This document shows positions 23,090 through 34,650 of a stretch of 64,000 nt of DNA, in pieces (the first letter of the stretch is position 1; each line of letters begins with the position of its first letter). The notes below the pieces were generated by a model. That model saw only the letters and a program-made list of their open reading frames with translations. It was not told the origin of the DNA and searched no databases. Source of the DNA: Papaver somniferum (lineage: Eukaryota > Streptophyta > Magnoliopsida > Ranunculales > Papaveraceae); NCBI RefSeq assembly GCF_003573695.1, contig NC_039363.1, positions 158,746,406 to 158,810,405 of the forward strand, in the 5' to 3' direction. A program made the translations under genes and the position numbers.

Positions 23090-24250
23090 GTTCATTAGTT
23101 GGCTTCGGATGTTGTACTCATAAGTAGTTTAAAATGTAAGTAGTCGTCAGATATGTTTAATCCAAACTTTAACCATTGTTTCTCAACTGAAGTCCATTTT
23201 TCACCATCATTGCTTCTTGGATAATCTAGAACCCATTCACTATCTTCTAGAATTCAAAACGCAAGGTACACTTTTCTGAAAGTAGCGTGAAGTATCACTA
23301 TAGGCCCATCCTTAACTGACTTTGGATATCCATATAAATGTGCACTTGCCAGAATAATCAGCAATAGGCGTAAGTAGTACAACCAACACGAATTATGGAT
23401 GGAAAAGTACATTATTGCAATTGTAAACCATGTTATCTTATTATTCATCATTTTTTCCCGACACAAAGTGTTGCGGAAGTTCTTGATAAGTGTAAGATTT
23501 GGAATTAGTAGGGTTAATATTTTGAGTACACCATCAATGTTGACTTAATTATAGTCTGCTGCAACTGTACTAACTTATGAATTGAAATATAATATCCCTT
23601 AGGCTAGGTATCTGAGAACTTTATTCTAATAGAATTACCAAAACTTCTTTGGTCGTTGGCAAGTTATATCACCTTTCTGTAATTTTTTTACAACGCATGA
23701 TAACTTTCACATTCTCTTAGGAAGAAGTAACCTTGTTAAAATCTCATGTGCTGCAGTATACTTGGAGTAAAGTTTATTACATAGTGATTGTTTATCAGAT
23801 ATTTTCCTTCACCGGGTACCAATGATCCTCACTCATATGTTGAAGTTCCTTATCTATCGAGAAGCACTCTGGATACCTGCTATTTAGAGATCTTATATCC
23901 AAATTAAAACCCAGAATTATAAATGCATTTGAACCATTAAAAATAATCTTGACTGGGGACTCGTACAAATCTTTCAAAGCCTACGTGGTTAGTGAGAAGC
24001 AATTAATAAAAGGAGCTTTAATTTTTCCGTGAAGGTAATTTCTCGAAGAGTAGTTTCTTTTGGATATACAACAGTATTTTATCGATCCAGTTCAAGGATC
24101 CACTTAAGGAGCATTTAAATTCAAATCTTCCGAGATAATGACAGACAAATAAGTCTTGAACAATATTATGATTCTCATCACTTTGTGTATCTCTTTCATT
24201 TTCTTTATCCGATGGAACACCAAAATCATTTAAATCATCCGATGTAAAAT
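23090..24250 (-). pseudogene. Decayed unidentified protein-coding fragment
   Basis: On the minus strand, protein-like stretches follow one another in shifted frames. From ~24245: FTSDDLNDFGVPSDKEN, then VQDLFVCHYLGRFEFKCSLS, GSLNWIDKILLYIQKKLL. After a frame change: KAPFINCFSL and, past a stop, LYESPVKIIFNGSNAF with LGFNLDIRSLNSRYPECFSI (23795-23977). Another block near 23150-23470 reads LYGYPKSVKDGPIVILHATF and, past a stop, WVLDYPRSNDGEKWTS. The amino-acid texture is that of a cellular protein and not a transposase. The GSLNWIDK block faintly recalls F-box-associated beta-propeller repeats, but I cannot assign it. At least three stops or frameshifts are present unless some gaps are introns. 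Confidence 0.3.
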
Positions 24251-24625
24251 CTTGAAAACCAATTAATTAGTACGACGAACAAAGATTCATGCGTAGAAAC
24301 ACCTAAAACTATAAACTAACCAACCATTTGCTAGAGAAAATACTTCTGAATGTAGGTTAAACTCAAAGTGCCTACAATTAGATCCACATGTGATCAATGA
24401 TAGTGTCATCAATCACATCGTTAGCTGGGTTATATCTCTTTCTAGGTGTATAAATTTCTACTAAACTAATATTCTTAGGCTCCAGGGTATTTGAAGATAA
24501 CAAAGTTTACACATGTTAATTGTTTAGATTCTTAACGTAATTCTTAGGACGATATTATTGTATGAATTTTTTGGATATCTTATAAAAAAAATTCAACGAT
24601 ATTAGAGCAAATAATTTAGTGTCAA

Positions 24626-24965
24626 CCATAAGAATATAAACTTCATATGTAACACTAAAAATCAGTAGATGTTTTTTATTTATCGGGAAAATGCACTTCT
24701 TTTCCCAAGGTTTTTCCGCACGACGTGCTTGTTGGGAAATTCTCCATTATTAATATAATATTAATAAAGAAAATATTTTAAGGTCATCATCAAAATAATT
24801 ATAAGAATATGAACATTCAAACTTGACACTGCGAATCAGTTGATGTTTTATACCTCTTGGAAGAAACATTATTTTCTAAAAGGCTTCTTTTGCACGGCTT
24901 GCTGGCGAGCAATTCGTCGATTATTATAATAACAAACATGGTATTTTAAAGTTATTATCATAAAG
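24626..24965. repeat. Diverged tandem duplication, ~170-bp unit, two copies
   Basis: Copies begin at about 24626 and 24796. Each contains TAAGAATATRAAC, a CAGTWGATGTTTT segment, a GCACGRCKTGCTKG core with GAAATTC or GCAATTCG, and ends in ATATTTTAAGGT or GTATTTTAAAGT. The copies are diverged, so the event is old. Confidence 0.55.
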
Positions 24966-25640
24966 GTGATGCAAAATAGTGATAAAAACATAGAACATTG
25001 ATGTCATGGCTCTACATATATTTAATGTGCTTGTAGACTTGATTATTCGTTAAGTCAGGTTGATTGTTCATTAATTCTGGCAGAATATTAAATATTTTGA
25101 TGATGGGATGGAGGAATAATCTACCCGTGTTCCTAATAAATTCAATATAGAAAGTAGAAACATACATTAGCTTATTTCTCTTGGTTATCGAATGGTTGTT
25201 GTTCCGACGTTCCCCTGCCTCCTCCTTTTGTTGTCATGATTCCTTCTGACGGCGTGTATTATGGGAAAATGTTCGTGATATATCAACAAAACTATTATGT
25301 AATCAAGTTACATACTTCGAAAATAAATATGCTACCTGTATATATTTGTTACATGCATAATTGTCTTCAATAACAGATCGCTAGCAACCATATCCTACAC
25401 TAATTCGGGCAGATTAGATATGTAAATCTGCGTTATTCTCCACTGCAAAAGGTATTGGATAATTGTCCTTGTTTTTCATCTGTTTCCATATGTTTTTATT
25501 GGCCTCCTCTTTCACGACGTTTCCGCAGCCTTAACATCCTCAGAGAAAAGCGTCACAAAGGCTTGGAATACATGGACGAAGGAATAACACACATACTCGG
25601 ACATACCTATATATTGTAGTATAAAACTCTTTTCATTCCT
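24966..25640. other. Intergenic sequence, no gene seen
   Basis: AT-rich, with a short C/T-rich block at 25205-25240. It meets the truncated end of the giant-LTR repeat at about 25641. No coding or RNA signal is recognised. Confidence 0.5.
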
Positions 25641-26721
25641 TACCCAAAATCTCAAGTTCATTCCATACATACACATCTACCCCAACCTTAGTTGAAAGAC
25701 TAAATTATAAACTCATCAATTATAAATTGAATCAATCATTAACTAAGTTTACTTATAAAGCAATTACCTCAATCCATTAGCACGTTCAACTTCTACCAGT
25801 CAAATTCCTCTTCAAATCACGCCTCACAGTCTTCATCGACTTCAATTTATTCTTCTAAGACATCTCTAAACATTTACACGAAACCCTAACTGAAGAATCT
25901 TCAACAGAACCACTTCACAATATTAAATCAACAATAACCCATTTGTCCTTCATCTATGAACAACTCAAAAAAACTGAACGATTTCATTTGAACTTCGAAT
26001 AAATCTGCAACCCTAACTTAATACCCAGACCTTCTTTAAAGCAGAATCAAACCCTAACTACCAATTTAAATCATACTTCATCTTTAATTCTTAATTCATT
26101 TCAAACCCATCTCCAATCAATCTCCCAAGCCTTAAACTTCATCTTCCCTGACCTTTCTAACAAAGCCTAATTCTGCTTCTCTCTGTTTGACACCACGGAC
26201 AGAAACCCAACACTCCTTTAATGGCTCTTCATCATTTACAACAACATCTCTTATTATGTTTATTGATTCTTCAATCGAGTTTCTCAATTAAAACTCATAT
26301 ATCTCCACTCAACTCGGCTGCAGAAAAAGAGAAGGAAGAAAAAATAAGAAAGAAGACCGAATGAGATTATCTTCTCAACTGGATCTGATAAGGCTAAATA
26401 AAAATGATAATAGCAACCTCCAAACTGATATGTCCATCCATGTCGATCTAAATAAAAATTACTATTTTGCCCTTCATACTCATATGATGATTACTTCTTC
26501 CTCTGGTATCTGATTGACACGTTCGAGTAGTCCATTCCACGTAACTTTTCGAGATCTATGGAATGATACTAGTTTCGTATCTAAATCGTTATTATATTAA
26601 TTCCTATTAATTAAATTCTATATTAACTAATCGAATCATTAGCAAATAAAACCTCTCTTGATTATCTCTAGATCAACTCTTGACCGGTCTAATGGCGTTG
26701 ACGAGCTTCAGGGTCTTTACA
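25641..26721 (-). repeat. 3' LTR of the giant-LTR element, truncated (1.08 kb)
   Basis: Matches 31107-32181 closely. In minus orientation it starts TGTAAAGACCCTGAAGC at 26721. Similarity stops abruptly at about 25641, so the remaining ~2.5 kb is absent through deletion or another rearrangement. Confidence 0.88.
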
Positions 26722-28602
26722 TTCTCCCCACTTATACATTTTCGTCCTCGAAAATCGAATCATCCTTCTGGTCTTAAAATTCTCCCCACCTTTACATTCT
26801 CCCCACCTTATAGAGAATCATATCTATTGTCTAGGCGCTAACAACATAAAACAAAGCCCAAAACTAAATGACTCTCTACAACTAAAATTTGTGGCTCTAG
26901 GTTCAATTACACCGATTTAAATTCTATAAAATAAAGAAGTCTAATTTTTCTTAGGCTAATTCTATTAGATATCTGTCTTTAACTTCAAGGAAGAATCCTA
27001 CGAATCTTTCTAAGTGAATTTATACTTATCGGTCTCAAAAAGATCTAAATCATACTAAACGTCTATGATCGGTCACCTCTGAATGTAGTTTCCCTATCAA
27101 GGTTGGCCAGTCCCAACAATACCTTCCTGCGAATAGAGAGAACACAACCTTCACTATTCCCCAGTGTTGGATTAATTAACTATTAATTTATTAAGATCAA
27201 TTAGTCTCTAAACTTCTATCGTAACTGTAATTCTGTTAAATTTACTTCGTAAAACATATAACTAGTTCAAATCATTTTAAGCAATTTAATCATCAAAACT
27301 TTATTTTATGTAATCCTTTGCCAATATAAATAATCCCAATTCGATTTTACGTTAATTTATAATATTTCATAATTTAACTTTACTGTAATACCAAATATAA
27401 ATTTTCCCAATATTATCTATTATAATTTTACTATCAGCTTAATTATTCGCATACTATTATCAACTGTATTATTATTCTCATTTTTGATAGTCCGGCTGAT
27501 ACACTAAGCCTTAATCTTGTAAATAAAATTCTACTTTCACGTAAAGATCGGTATAACAGATTTTATGTTTAGATTAAATCCATATATTATATCTTGTTAA
27601 ATTTTGGCGTTGGTAACTTAATATGATCTAAAATTGAGTCTGCATAAAATTATAATATATCCTAATAGTCTTTAGATTTCACTAGTAGTGGAAAGTATCC
27701 TATTAACATATGAATTTATTTTCTTTTAATTATAATCTTACACTATACATTCGAATACTATTATTACTACTTCATGTATATTTGTTTTATTTTAAAAATT
27801 TACATGATCATTTGTTAAACTAAAGATAATTCGGTATAAGATTACTAACAAGTTGAGTCTTTTTATTTTATATCCTCATCTTTTTACGTCTAATGCCTAA
27901 TAAGTATTATGTTAACTATTAGTTTAAACGTAAAACATATGTCTCCAATTAGTAATTAGTTTTAACCTTAGATAAGGGTTAATAATTTTCCGTAACTATT
28001 TAATCATTATTATTATTTTTTATCATTATATATGTTTAATGAGATTTTAGTTAAAGTAAGTTTAATATGATAGTAATTGATATATGCTAACATAAATTTA
28101 TTAAAATTATATTACTTTTATTATCATCTATAACTATTGTTATAATATTTTTATTATTAATTAACATTAATGGTCAAACTATTATTCTAACTACTCATAC
28201 AAATATTGTTGAGTCCCAAGAATCATCAACATTTATGTATTTATAAACTGTAGATTCTACATATGAGTCGAGTTACTCGGTAAGTTTCTATGTGACTTTC
28301 AAGATTTATCAATAATACTGATCTCACTATTTTTAGTATTGAATTGTCTATGTGTTCACATTATTTTTTTTAGACTAATCTCTAATCTTTATTAACTAAA
28401 GTTATTGGTGTACCCTACAATTTTTACTTCATTACATATACAAACAACCAAACAAACAAATCATTCAATCAAATAAATCTTTTAATTATTGATAACTTTT
28501 AGTGATTAAGATTTATCTCAAAACCCAACCCAGTTCTAAACTAATCTAGTTCACTAACTGGCACTAGCTAATCTTATTGTCACCCATAAAATATATAATA
28601 GT
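26722..28602 (-). other. Internal region of the giant-LTR element (polypurine tract, no genes)
   Basis: Pyrimidine blocks at 26722-26810 (TTCTCCCC three times) are purine tracts on the minus strand; the one touching the LTR is the expected plus-strand primer. The rest is very AT-rich, with no frame over 60 codons and no conserved motif. Confidence 0.65.
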
Positions 28603-28617
28603 GAGCTCTGATACCAA
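28603..28617 (-). other. Primer binding site of the giant-LTR element (tRNA-iMet type)
   Basis: The minus strand reads TTGGTATCAGAGCTC three bases after the LTR end (GGGCGCTACA). It matches the initiator tRNA-Met complement perfectly, and fixes both orientation and LTR end. Confidence 0.9.
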
Positions 28618-28620
28618 CAC

Positions 28621-31600
28621 TGTAGCGCCCCCAAAGCTAGCAGCTGACTAATCCAAGAGATTAACGAATTAAGAGGTACTAAGGATCTAAAACATTTACT
28701 TAAACATTCAATTATGAAATCTGCTACAAAACTTAACCCAAAAACTAGCCTCGCTCTGAAATATATATATATACAAGAACTCCTCTCAAATGATACTTAT
28801 ACAATAGTCATTTGGTTTACAAATAGAATATACAACATAATAAACATAGCAGAAGATAACCAACTAACGAAATCAACCCTTGAAGATTTCTCTGTGCAAC
28901 TCTAATCTGTCTCTGAAACTGAAATTGGGAATGAGTGAGCACATCATCCCTAAAAATGGTGACCAATAGAAATAACATTTAACTTTCAATAAATCAAGGC
29001 AAATTTGGAAAACATTACATGTTTCCCCAAACATTAAAAAGTGACCAAGTCACTGAAATAAACAAACATGTATACGGACAAACTCCTTCTTAAAACAATG
29101 TATAATATGGTTGTAAATTCCGAACTCGAAAATTCACACCTAATAGCATGTATGGATGTCGGCAACTCCGAACTCGCAAACTGACGACCAATATAACAAA
29201 AAATCTCATAGGTACATATGTGAAGGAGCGTATCCTATATACCACAGGTGGAAATTCTTATTTCCATAACAATTCATGACGACAACAAAACATTACAAGT
29301 CATTTCCAAACCATGGAAAGATTAAAATAATCAACAGAACTATCATAATACAAACTAGACAAAGCATGGAATGCACAAACAATAAATACATGAGTTTGTA
29401 AAACATAAACTTTTGTAAAAGAAACAACAATGGTTTCAAAAGAGCTAAATGTAAATTCCCACCTCTTTTGATGAAAATCCACGCCTACTTCGAGATCCAT
29501 GATCCACTGGTTCATCCTTTGAATCGATCGTTGTTATTAGCTAACTGTTAGTCACACGAGAACTCTAAGAATCTAGCCACAATGGCTCACACAAGAATCA
29601 TACAAGTATATCTAATGGTTCTAAGCCCATTTATGGTTCTACACATCTTCATTATCCATCAATTGCATATCTAAAGGTTAACTAATTCAATTAGGTTGTT
29701 CCTCTAGTCCATTAGCTAAAACTTAAGAATATCTACAACTTTGTAGAATAACTCAAAGGCTAATTCGGACCACGAAGGTCCAATTCATGTTCAAAAGGAA
29801 ATCTAGTCTGAATCCCAAGTCCCTCAAACCGACCCATTAACTAAGGTCCAGTCCATCTGAATCAGCTAACGGTCTCTAACGGTCAAACCAACGATCACAA
29901 GTTAACTAACAGTCAACGTCTATTCAAAGTCAAGTCCATGGTCAAATAGTCAGCCTAGTTAAAGAATTCAACTCATTCAAGATTCATTGAGTCAGGTTTG
30001 GTCGGGTCTGGTCACTGAGCTAACTCAGTCAAATACACTAAGTCAGTTAAGCATAAGCCGAAGTCTTTGCTCGACCAAAATGGTCTGTTGCACAATCATG
30101 GTGCAATCCAAAGCAGGCCTGCACCTCACATAATCTAACCCACCTAAAACTTCATCAATTCAATACAAATAATTTCATTTACAATCAAAGTATATGCCTA
30201 CCTGCAGTTGAACTGGTAGCAAGGTTTCACAGCAAATACAATCTACAACTCTGAATTCACCATTCTCCATGATCTGAAACTTCAGAAACTATTCATTCCA
30301 TAAACTACTACAAATAAAATTCCTCACGCCTATACCATAACAACATCACCATGTCTATCTTAACACCTCCAGCATCACCAGTTCAATACCACCAGCAATT
30401 ACCCTACATATTTACAATCCCATAATGAGAAGTTCATACATTCACAACATTCAGTTCATCCTAACTCATTATATGTATTTTGCAACTCAAACATGTCTAT
30501 CTGCACCAACAGTTGTATCATAATCCTTACACATTCACTACCAAGCCAACTTCAGCTAAGATCATATTCAATTCCACTAAGCTTAATTATCCCCATTTCC
30601 ATAACTTCATCAACATCATAATGATTACACAACTCATCTACTCCCTTACCAGATATATGAAGCTCAGACCCAGACCTCCTGAGTTTACAATAACAAAACC
30701 AAGAGTTGTTTCCAACTCAGTTCTCATCAACACCAATCAAGACAGCTCAACACAATCCATATCCATTATCATTCACATCAATACCAGTTCCCCTGTAACA
30801 CTCATTTTGACAGTTCACCACTTCTTCACATATACTTCTAGTTTCTAACATACATGTGTCTCGGTTCCAATTACACAAACAGATTAACTCTAACTCCATC
30901 CGCAAACTCCATTCAACCTGTAATTCCACATCCACCAATTCTAACTAGCATCACCACTGAAATTCCTCTACATCTTCAGTACCACTTCTTCAATATAACT
31001 ACCTCCTCCTCATCACTCTCAATTCAACCTCTAACTCTACTCCGTTTATTCGTTCTTTTAGTTTATCACATTACTACCAACAAGAACACAGTCAAAGAAA
31101 CACCACCAGTTACCCCAAATCTCAAGTTCATTCCATACATACACATCACCCCAATCTTAGTTCAAAGACTAAATTATAAACGCATCAATTATAAATTGAA
31201 TCAATCATTAACTAAGTTTACTGATAAAGAAATTACCTCAATCCATTAGCACGTTCAATTTCTACCAGTCAAATTCCTCTTCAAATCATGCCTCACAGTC
31301 TTCATCAACTTCAATTTCTTCTTCTAAGACATCTCTGGACATTTACACGAAACCCTAATTGTAGAATCTTCAACAGAACCGCTTCATAATATTAAATCAA
31401 CAATAACCCATTTGTCTTTCATCTATGAACAACTCAAAAAAAACTGAATGATTTCATTTGAACTTCGAATCAATCTGCAACCCTAACTTAATTCTCAAAC
31501 CTTCATTAAAGCAGAATCAAACCCTAACTACCAATTTAAATCATACTTCATCTTTAATTCTTAATTCATTTCAAACCTGTCTCCAATCTATCTCCCAAAC

Positions 31601-32181
31601 CTTAAACTTCATCTTCCCTGACCTTTCTAACAAATCTTAATTATGCTTCTCTCTGTTTGACACCACGGACGGAAACCCAACACTCCTTTAATGGTTCTTC
31701 ATCATCTACAACAACATCTCTTATCATGTTTATTGATTCTTCAATCGAGTTTCTCAACTAAAACTCATAAATCTTCACTCAACTCGTCTGCAGAAAAAGA
31801 AAAGGAATAAAGAAGATCGAATGAGCTTATCTTCGCAATTGTATCTGATAAGGCTAAAGAAAAATGATAATAGCACCCTCCCAACTGATATGGCCAGCCA
31901 TGTCGATCTAAAGCAGAATTAATATTTTGCCCTTCATACTCATATGATGATTACTTATTCGTCTGGTATCTGATTGACACGTTCGAGTAGCCCATTCCAC
32001 GTAAATTTTCGAGATCTATGCAATGATACTAGTTTTGTATCTAAATCGTTGTTAGATTAATTCTTATTAATTAAATTTTATATTAACTAATCGAATCTTT
32101 AGAGGATAAAACCTCTCTTGATTATCTCTAGATCAACTCTTGACCGGTCTAATAGCGTTGACGAGCTTCAGGGTCTTTACA
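28621..32181 (-). repeat. 5' LTR of the giant-LTR element (3561 bp, complete)
   Basis: TG...CA termini (TGTAGCGCCCCC at 28621, TCTTTACA at 32181 on +). Within it, 30200-31250 is G-poor on the + strand (GA-rich in element orientation) and therefore shows chance open frames of 122 and 131 codons on +. The segment 29670-30850 is shared with 52359-53520, and the last 1.07 kb with 25641-26721. Confidence 0.87.
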
Positions 32182-32194
32182 GTTTCGCTATTCA

Positions 32195-32525
32195 CGAAGG
32201 ATATCCATAATCGGTTAAAGTATGCATAGATAAAATCTGATTCTAATAATCGGGTTTTTCCTAGTCACATACAAATCGGTTGTTTCACATAATCGGTTTA
32301 TGTGAACATCCACATAATCCGATTCTAACAAAAAAAACACATACAAAACAATGGGTCTCTTCCATACCATAATCGGTTTATGTGGGCATTAACTTTTAAC
32401 GATTCTGGTTAAATTTTCTTCAACCAGAAAACACATTCAGACAATCGGTTGACGTGTTTATGAATATCGACCGATTATCATAAGAATCGGTCAATATGGA
32501 CATGAACGTGGATCGATTCTGGTTC
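32195..32525. repeat. Degenerate AATCGGTT(TATGTG) repeat cluster
   Basis: The phrase AATCGGTT occurs at about 32203, 32272, 32298, 32371 and 32441, often followed by TATGTG. Inverted forms (CACATAATCCGATT, CGACCGATTATC) and variants (ATCGATTCTGG) are interspersed. Spacing is irregular, so it is not a simple tandem array; pairs of inverted copies could form long hairpins. Confidence 0.5.
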
Positions 32526-33169
32526 AACACTTTCAATTTTGAAGGGATAAATCAATTACAAGTATAATTAAGAATAATGGGTTGCAATCAAAAATGTTTA
32601 TTTTGAACATTTTTTCCTAATGGATGATGAAATTTCCTTTAATTAGATCGGTGTATAGTTAGAATCGATTGATAAAGTTAGATTTTGATTTTAGTTTGTG
32701 AGGGAAACGATTTGAATAGGTTTTGGTTTTAAAATGGATTTTAAATTTAGAAGTATAAAGATTAGGATTAAATTTTAAAAGTGAGGGTACCATAGTACTT
32801 TACCTAGTTTTGTCACGTAGTGGTAGTCCCCAAACTAGCCAGGATTTATATTGGGTTTTGTTATCTTGTGCATCGAAAGTCAGTCACTGGCATGAGAAAT
32901 TATAAACAACAATAAAATCCAAAAAATATTATGTGAATTTGTATGATAAAAGTCAATCATTGGCATGAGAAATTATAAACAACAATAAAATTAAAAAAAA
33001 ATATAATGTGAATTGTATTGGAGGATGTGAATTTTGTATTTAATATCCCTGTAAATTTTCTTTCTCTAATGGCAATGATCGACTCTTATCTTGTGCAAGA
33101 TAACAAAACCAATTTATATTTCAATTGCCGTAAATTTTGTACGTTCGGGTAAGTTGAAGATAATTAATA

Positions 33170-33348
33170 CTCCCTCCTCCTAGATGCTAAAGTAGGATTT
33201 TTTTTTTTTTATTGGTCCTAAAAAACTGGCTATACTTCATATTTTTCCACCTTTAATCCTAATATTTCCCTAAAAAAGTTTTTTTTTTTAGTGTTTCTTA
33301 ATCTTTGTGCAAAATCTTATTTTAGCATCTAAATTAGGACGGAGGGAG
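33170..33348. mobile_element. Stowaway-type MITE (179 bp)
   Basis: Terminal inverted repeats start CTCCCTCC and end GGAGGGAG, with longer imperfect pairing (CTAGATGCTAAAGTAGGATT against the complement of AATCTTATTTTAGCATCTAA). TA dinucleotides on both sides (33168-33169 and 33349-33350) form the Tc1/mariner target duplication. Non-coding; would need a mariner-like transposase from elsewhere. Confidence 0.87.
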
Positions 33349-33479
33349 TATAATTAACAAGATTTAATAAAGGGTAAATTTGGAATAGAAAATCAAAGAT
33401 TTGAATTGACAAAAAACAGTTGAAAGGAAAGACCAATGGCATGTTACAATTTATCCTTCATCAAAAATTTATCCAAATA

Positions 33480-33950
33480 CAGTAAAAACTCCATATATTA
33501 ATAACGTTGGAAACTCATAGAACTATTGATATATTGATATATGGAGAATATATAGAGATATACAAAAAAAAAAAAAATTTACTAGTAGTTCAATATATAT
33601 AAATATATAAATGTGATTATCTTATATGCATACATACATATACTTCAAATATTCCAATGCACGTATACACGTATCTATCTATGAACTTTTACAGAGATAC
33701 CAAAAGTTTCAAAACGAAAAATTTTAAACAATTTCGACAAGTTAGAAATATTTTAGCTTCAACAAGAAGTTGTCCATGCGAGAGGTCTTACGCATCCGTA
33801 AAAGATGTGGTAAATTAATCAAAAAAATTATATCTTTTTTCCCAAACAACTATCAATAAGTATTTTGGTTCATCTTAAATTATGATGCACTAAGATCTAT
33901 AAATTTTCAATATAATGTTGATTATTAGTATACGGAGATAATTTTATTAT
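33480..33950. mobile_element. Possible Emigrant/Lemi1-type (pogo-like) MITE
   Basis: After a TA, CAGTAAAAACTCCATATATT at 33480 closely follows the Emigrant/Lemi1 terminal repeat (consensus CAGTAAAACCTCTATAAATT). The other end is uncertain: the best candidate is the degraded TTATTAGTATACGGAG at about 33925-33942. The 33525-33565 segment also resembles the terminus, as is usual in the subterminal parts of this family. Confidence 0.45.
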
Positions 33951-34650
33951 CACGCGACTAAAAAACCTAACCTAAAGACTTAAAGACCTAGAAAAATTAG
34001 GCTCCCACGTTGAAAAGTGAGGAAACTCTCGCTTCATATTGACCGAAATAAGATTTTTTTGAGTTTTGTGAAACGAGAGTTTTGGTGAGGATACGTATAA
34101 TTGGTTTTAAAAATAGGGGAAATAAAAAAAGGAAACCAAATTCAGCTTTTCAAGCCGTATTAGGGGTACAAATTGGAATTCAAGTCTATGATAGGAGACC
34201 CAGAAAAAGAAAATATCAACAAAAAACCAAAACCGATTATTTTTTCTAGGTTACCGGAATAATTAATGGAATAATATAAACTAATTTTCCTAATTTGATA
34301 CCCCTATATTTTATGTGGATATTGAAAATCAGTCTTGTCTTCTCCTTTGTCTTAGACTGGGTTTGGTAATGTTTTTTCCTTCCAAAAGCACTTTTAAAAG
34401 CTATATATATCAATAATTTTTAAATTAGTGTTTGGTAAAAAAAGATTAAAGTGTTTTTTATCCAAAGTACTTCCAAAATTCCCCAACTTATAAAAGATGG
34501 AAGTAAGAACTTTTAAAAGCTATAAAATTATAAGCTTTGGTCCCATCTAAATTTAATCCTTGATTTATCTTTTTTATCCCTATATTATTTTAGAAATGAC
34601 AAAAATACGCTTAAATTTTTAGATAATCAATTTTTAAATACGAACTTTAA
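33951..34650. other. AT-rich sequence, no gene seen
   Basis: The stretch 34350-34560 (TGGGTTTGGTAA, paired AAAAGCACTTTTAAAAGCTA-like segments) has the look of a hAT-type MITE with 'GTTTGGTAA' termini, but I could not fix its ends. Confidence 0.35.

Larger units (their letters stand above)
25641..32181 (-). mobile_element. Giant-LTR non-coding retrotransposon, minus strand
   Basis: Direct repeats at 25641-26721 (truncated) and 28621-32181 (complete) enclose 1.9 kb. On the minus strand a purine tract (GTGGGGAGAA) directly precedes the LTR start TGTAAAGACCC at 26721, and a perfect tRNA-iMet primer site follows the other LTR end. No gag-pol motif exists in the internal part. The complete LTR (3561 bp) is almost twice the length of the internal region. 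Two further fragments of the family lie at 45338-46247 and 52359-53520. Superfamily unknown. Confidence 0.83.

Noticed and set aside
28600..28621. tRNA gene suggested by the tRNA-Met-like sequence
   Set aside because: Only the 15-bp complement of the tRNA 3' end is present, next to an LTR; this is a primer binding site, as at 1496 and 19167.
30480..31249. 122- and 131-codon plus-strand frames
   Set aside because: Same G-poor composition effect, inside an LTR that reads on the minus strand; the homologous LTR fragments do not keep the frames.
33349..33480. Possible pairing of the Stowaway MITE and the Emigrant-like terminus as one element
   Set aside because: The termini belong to different families and each has its own flanking TA.
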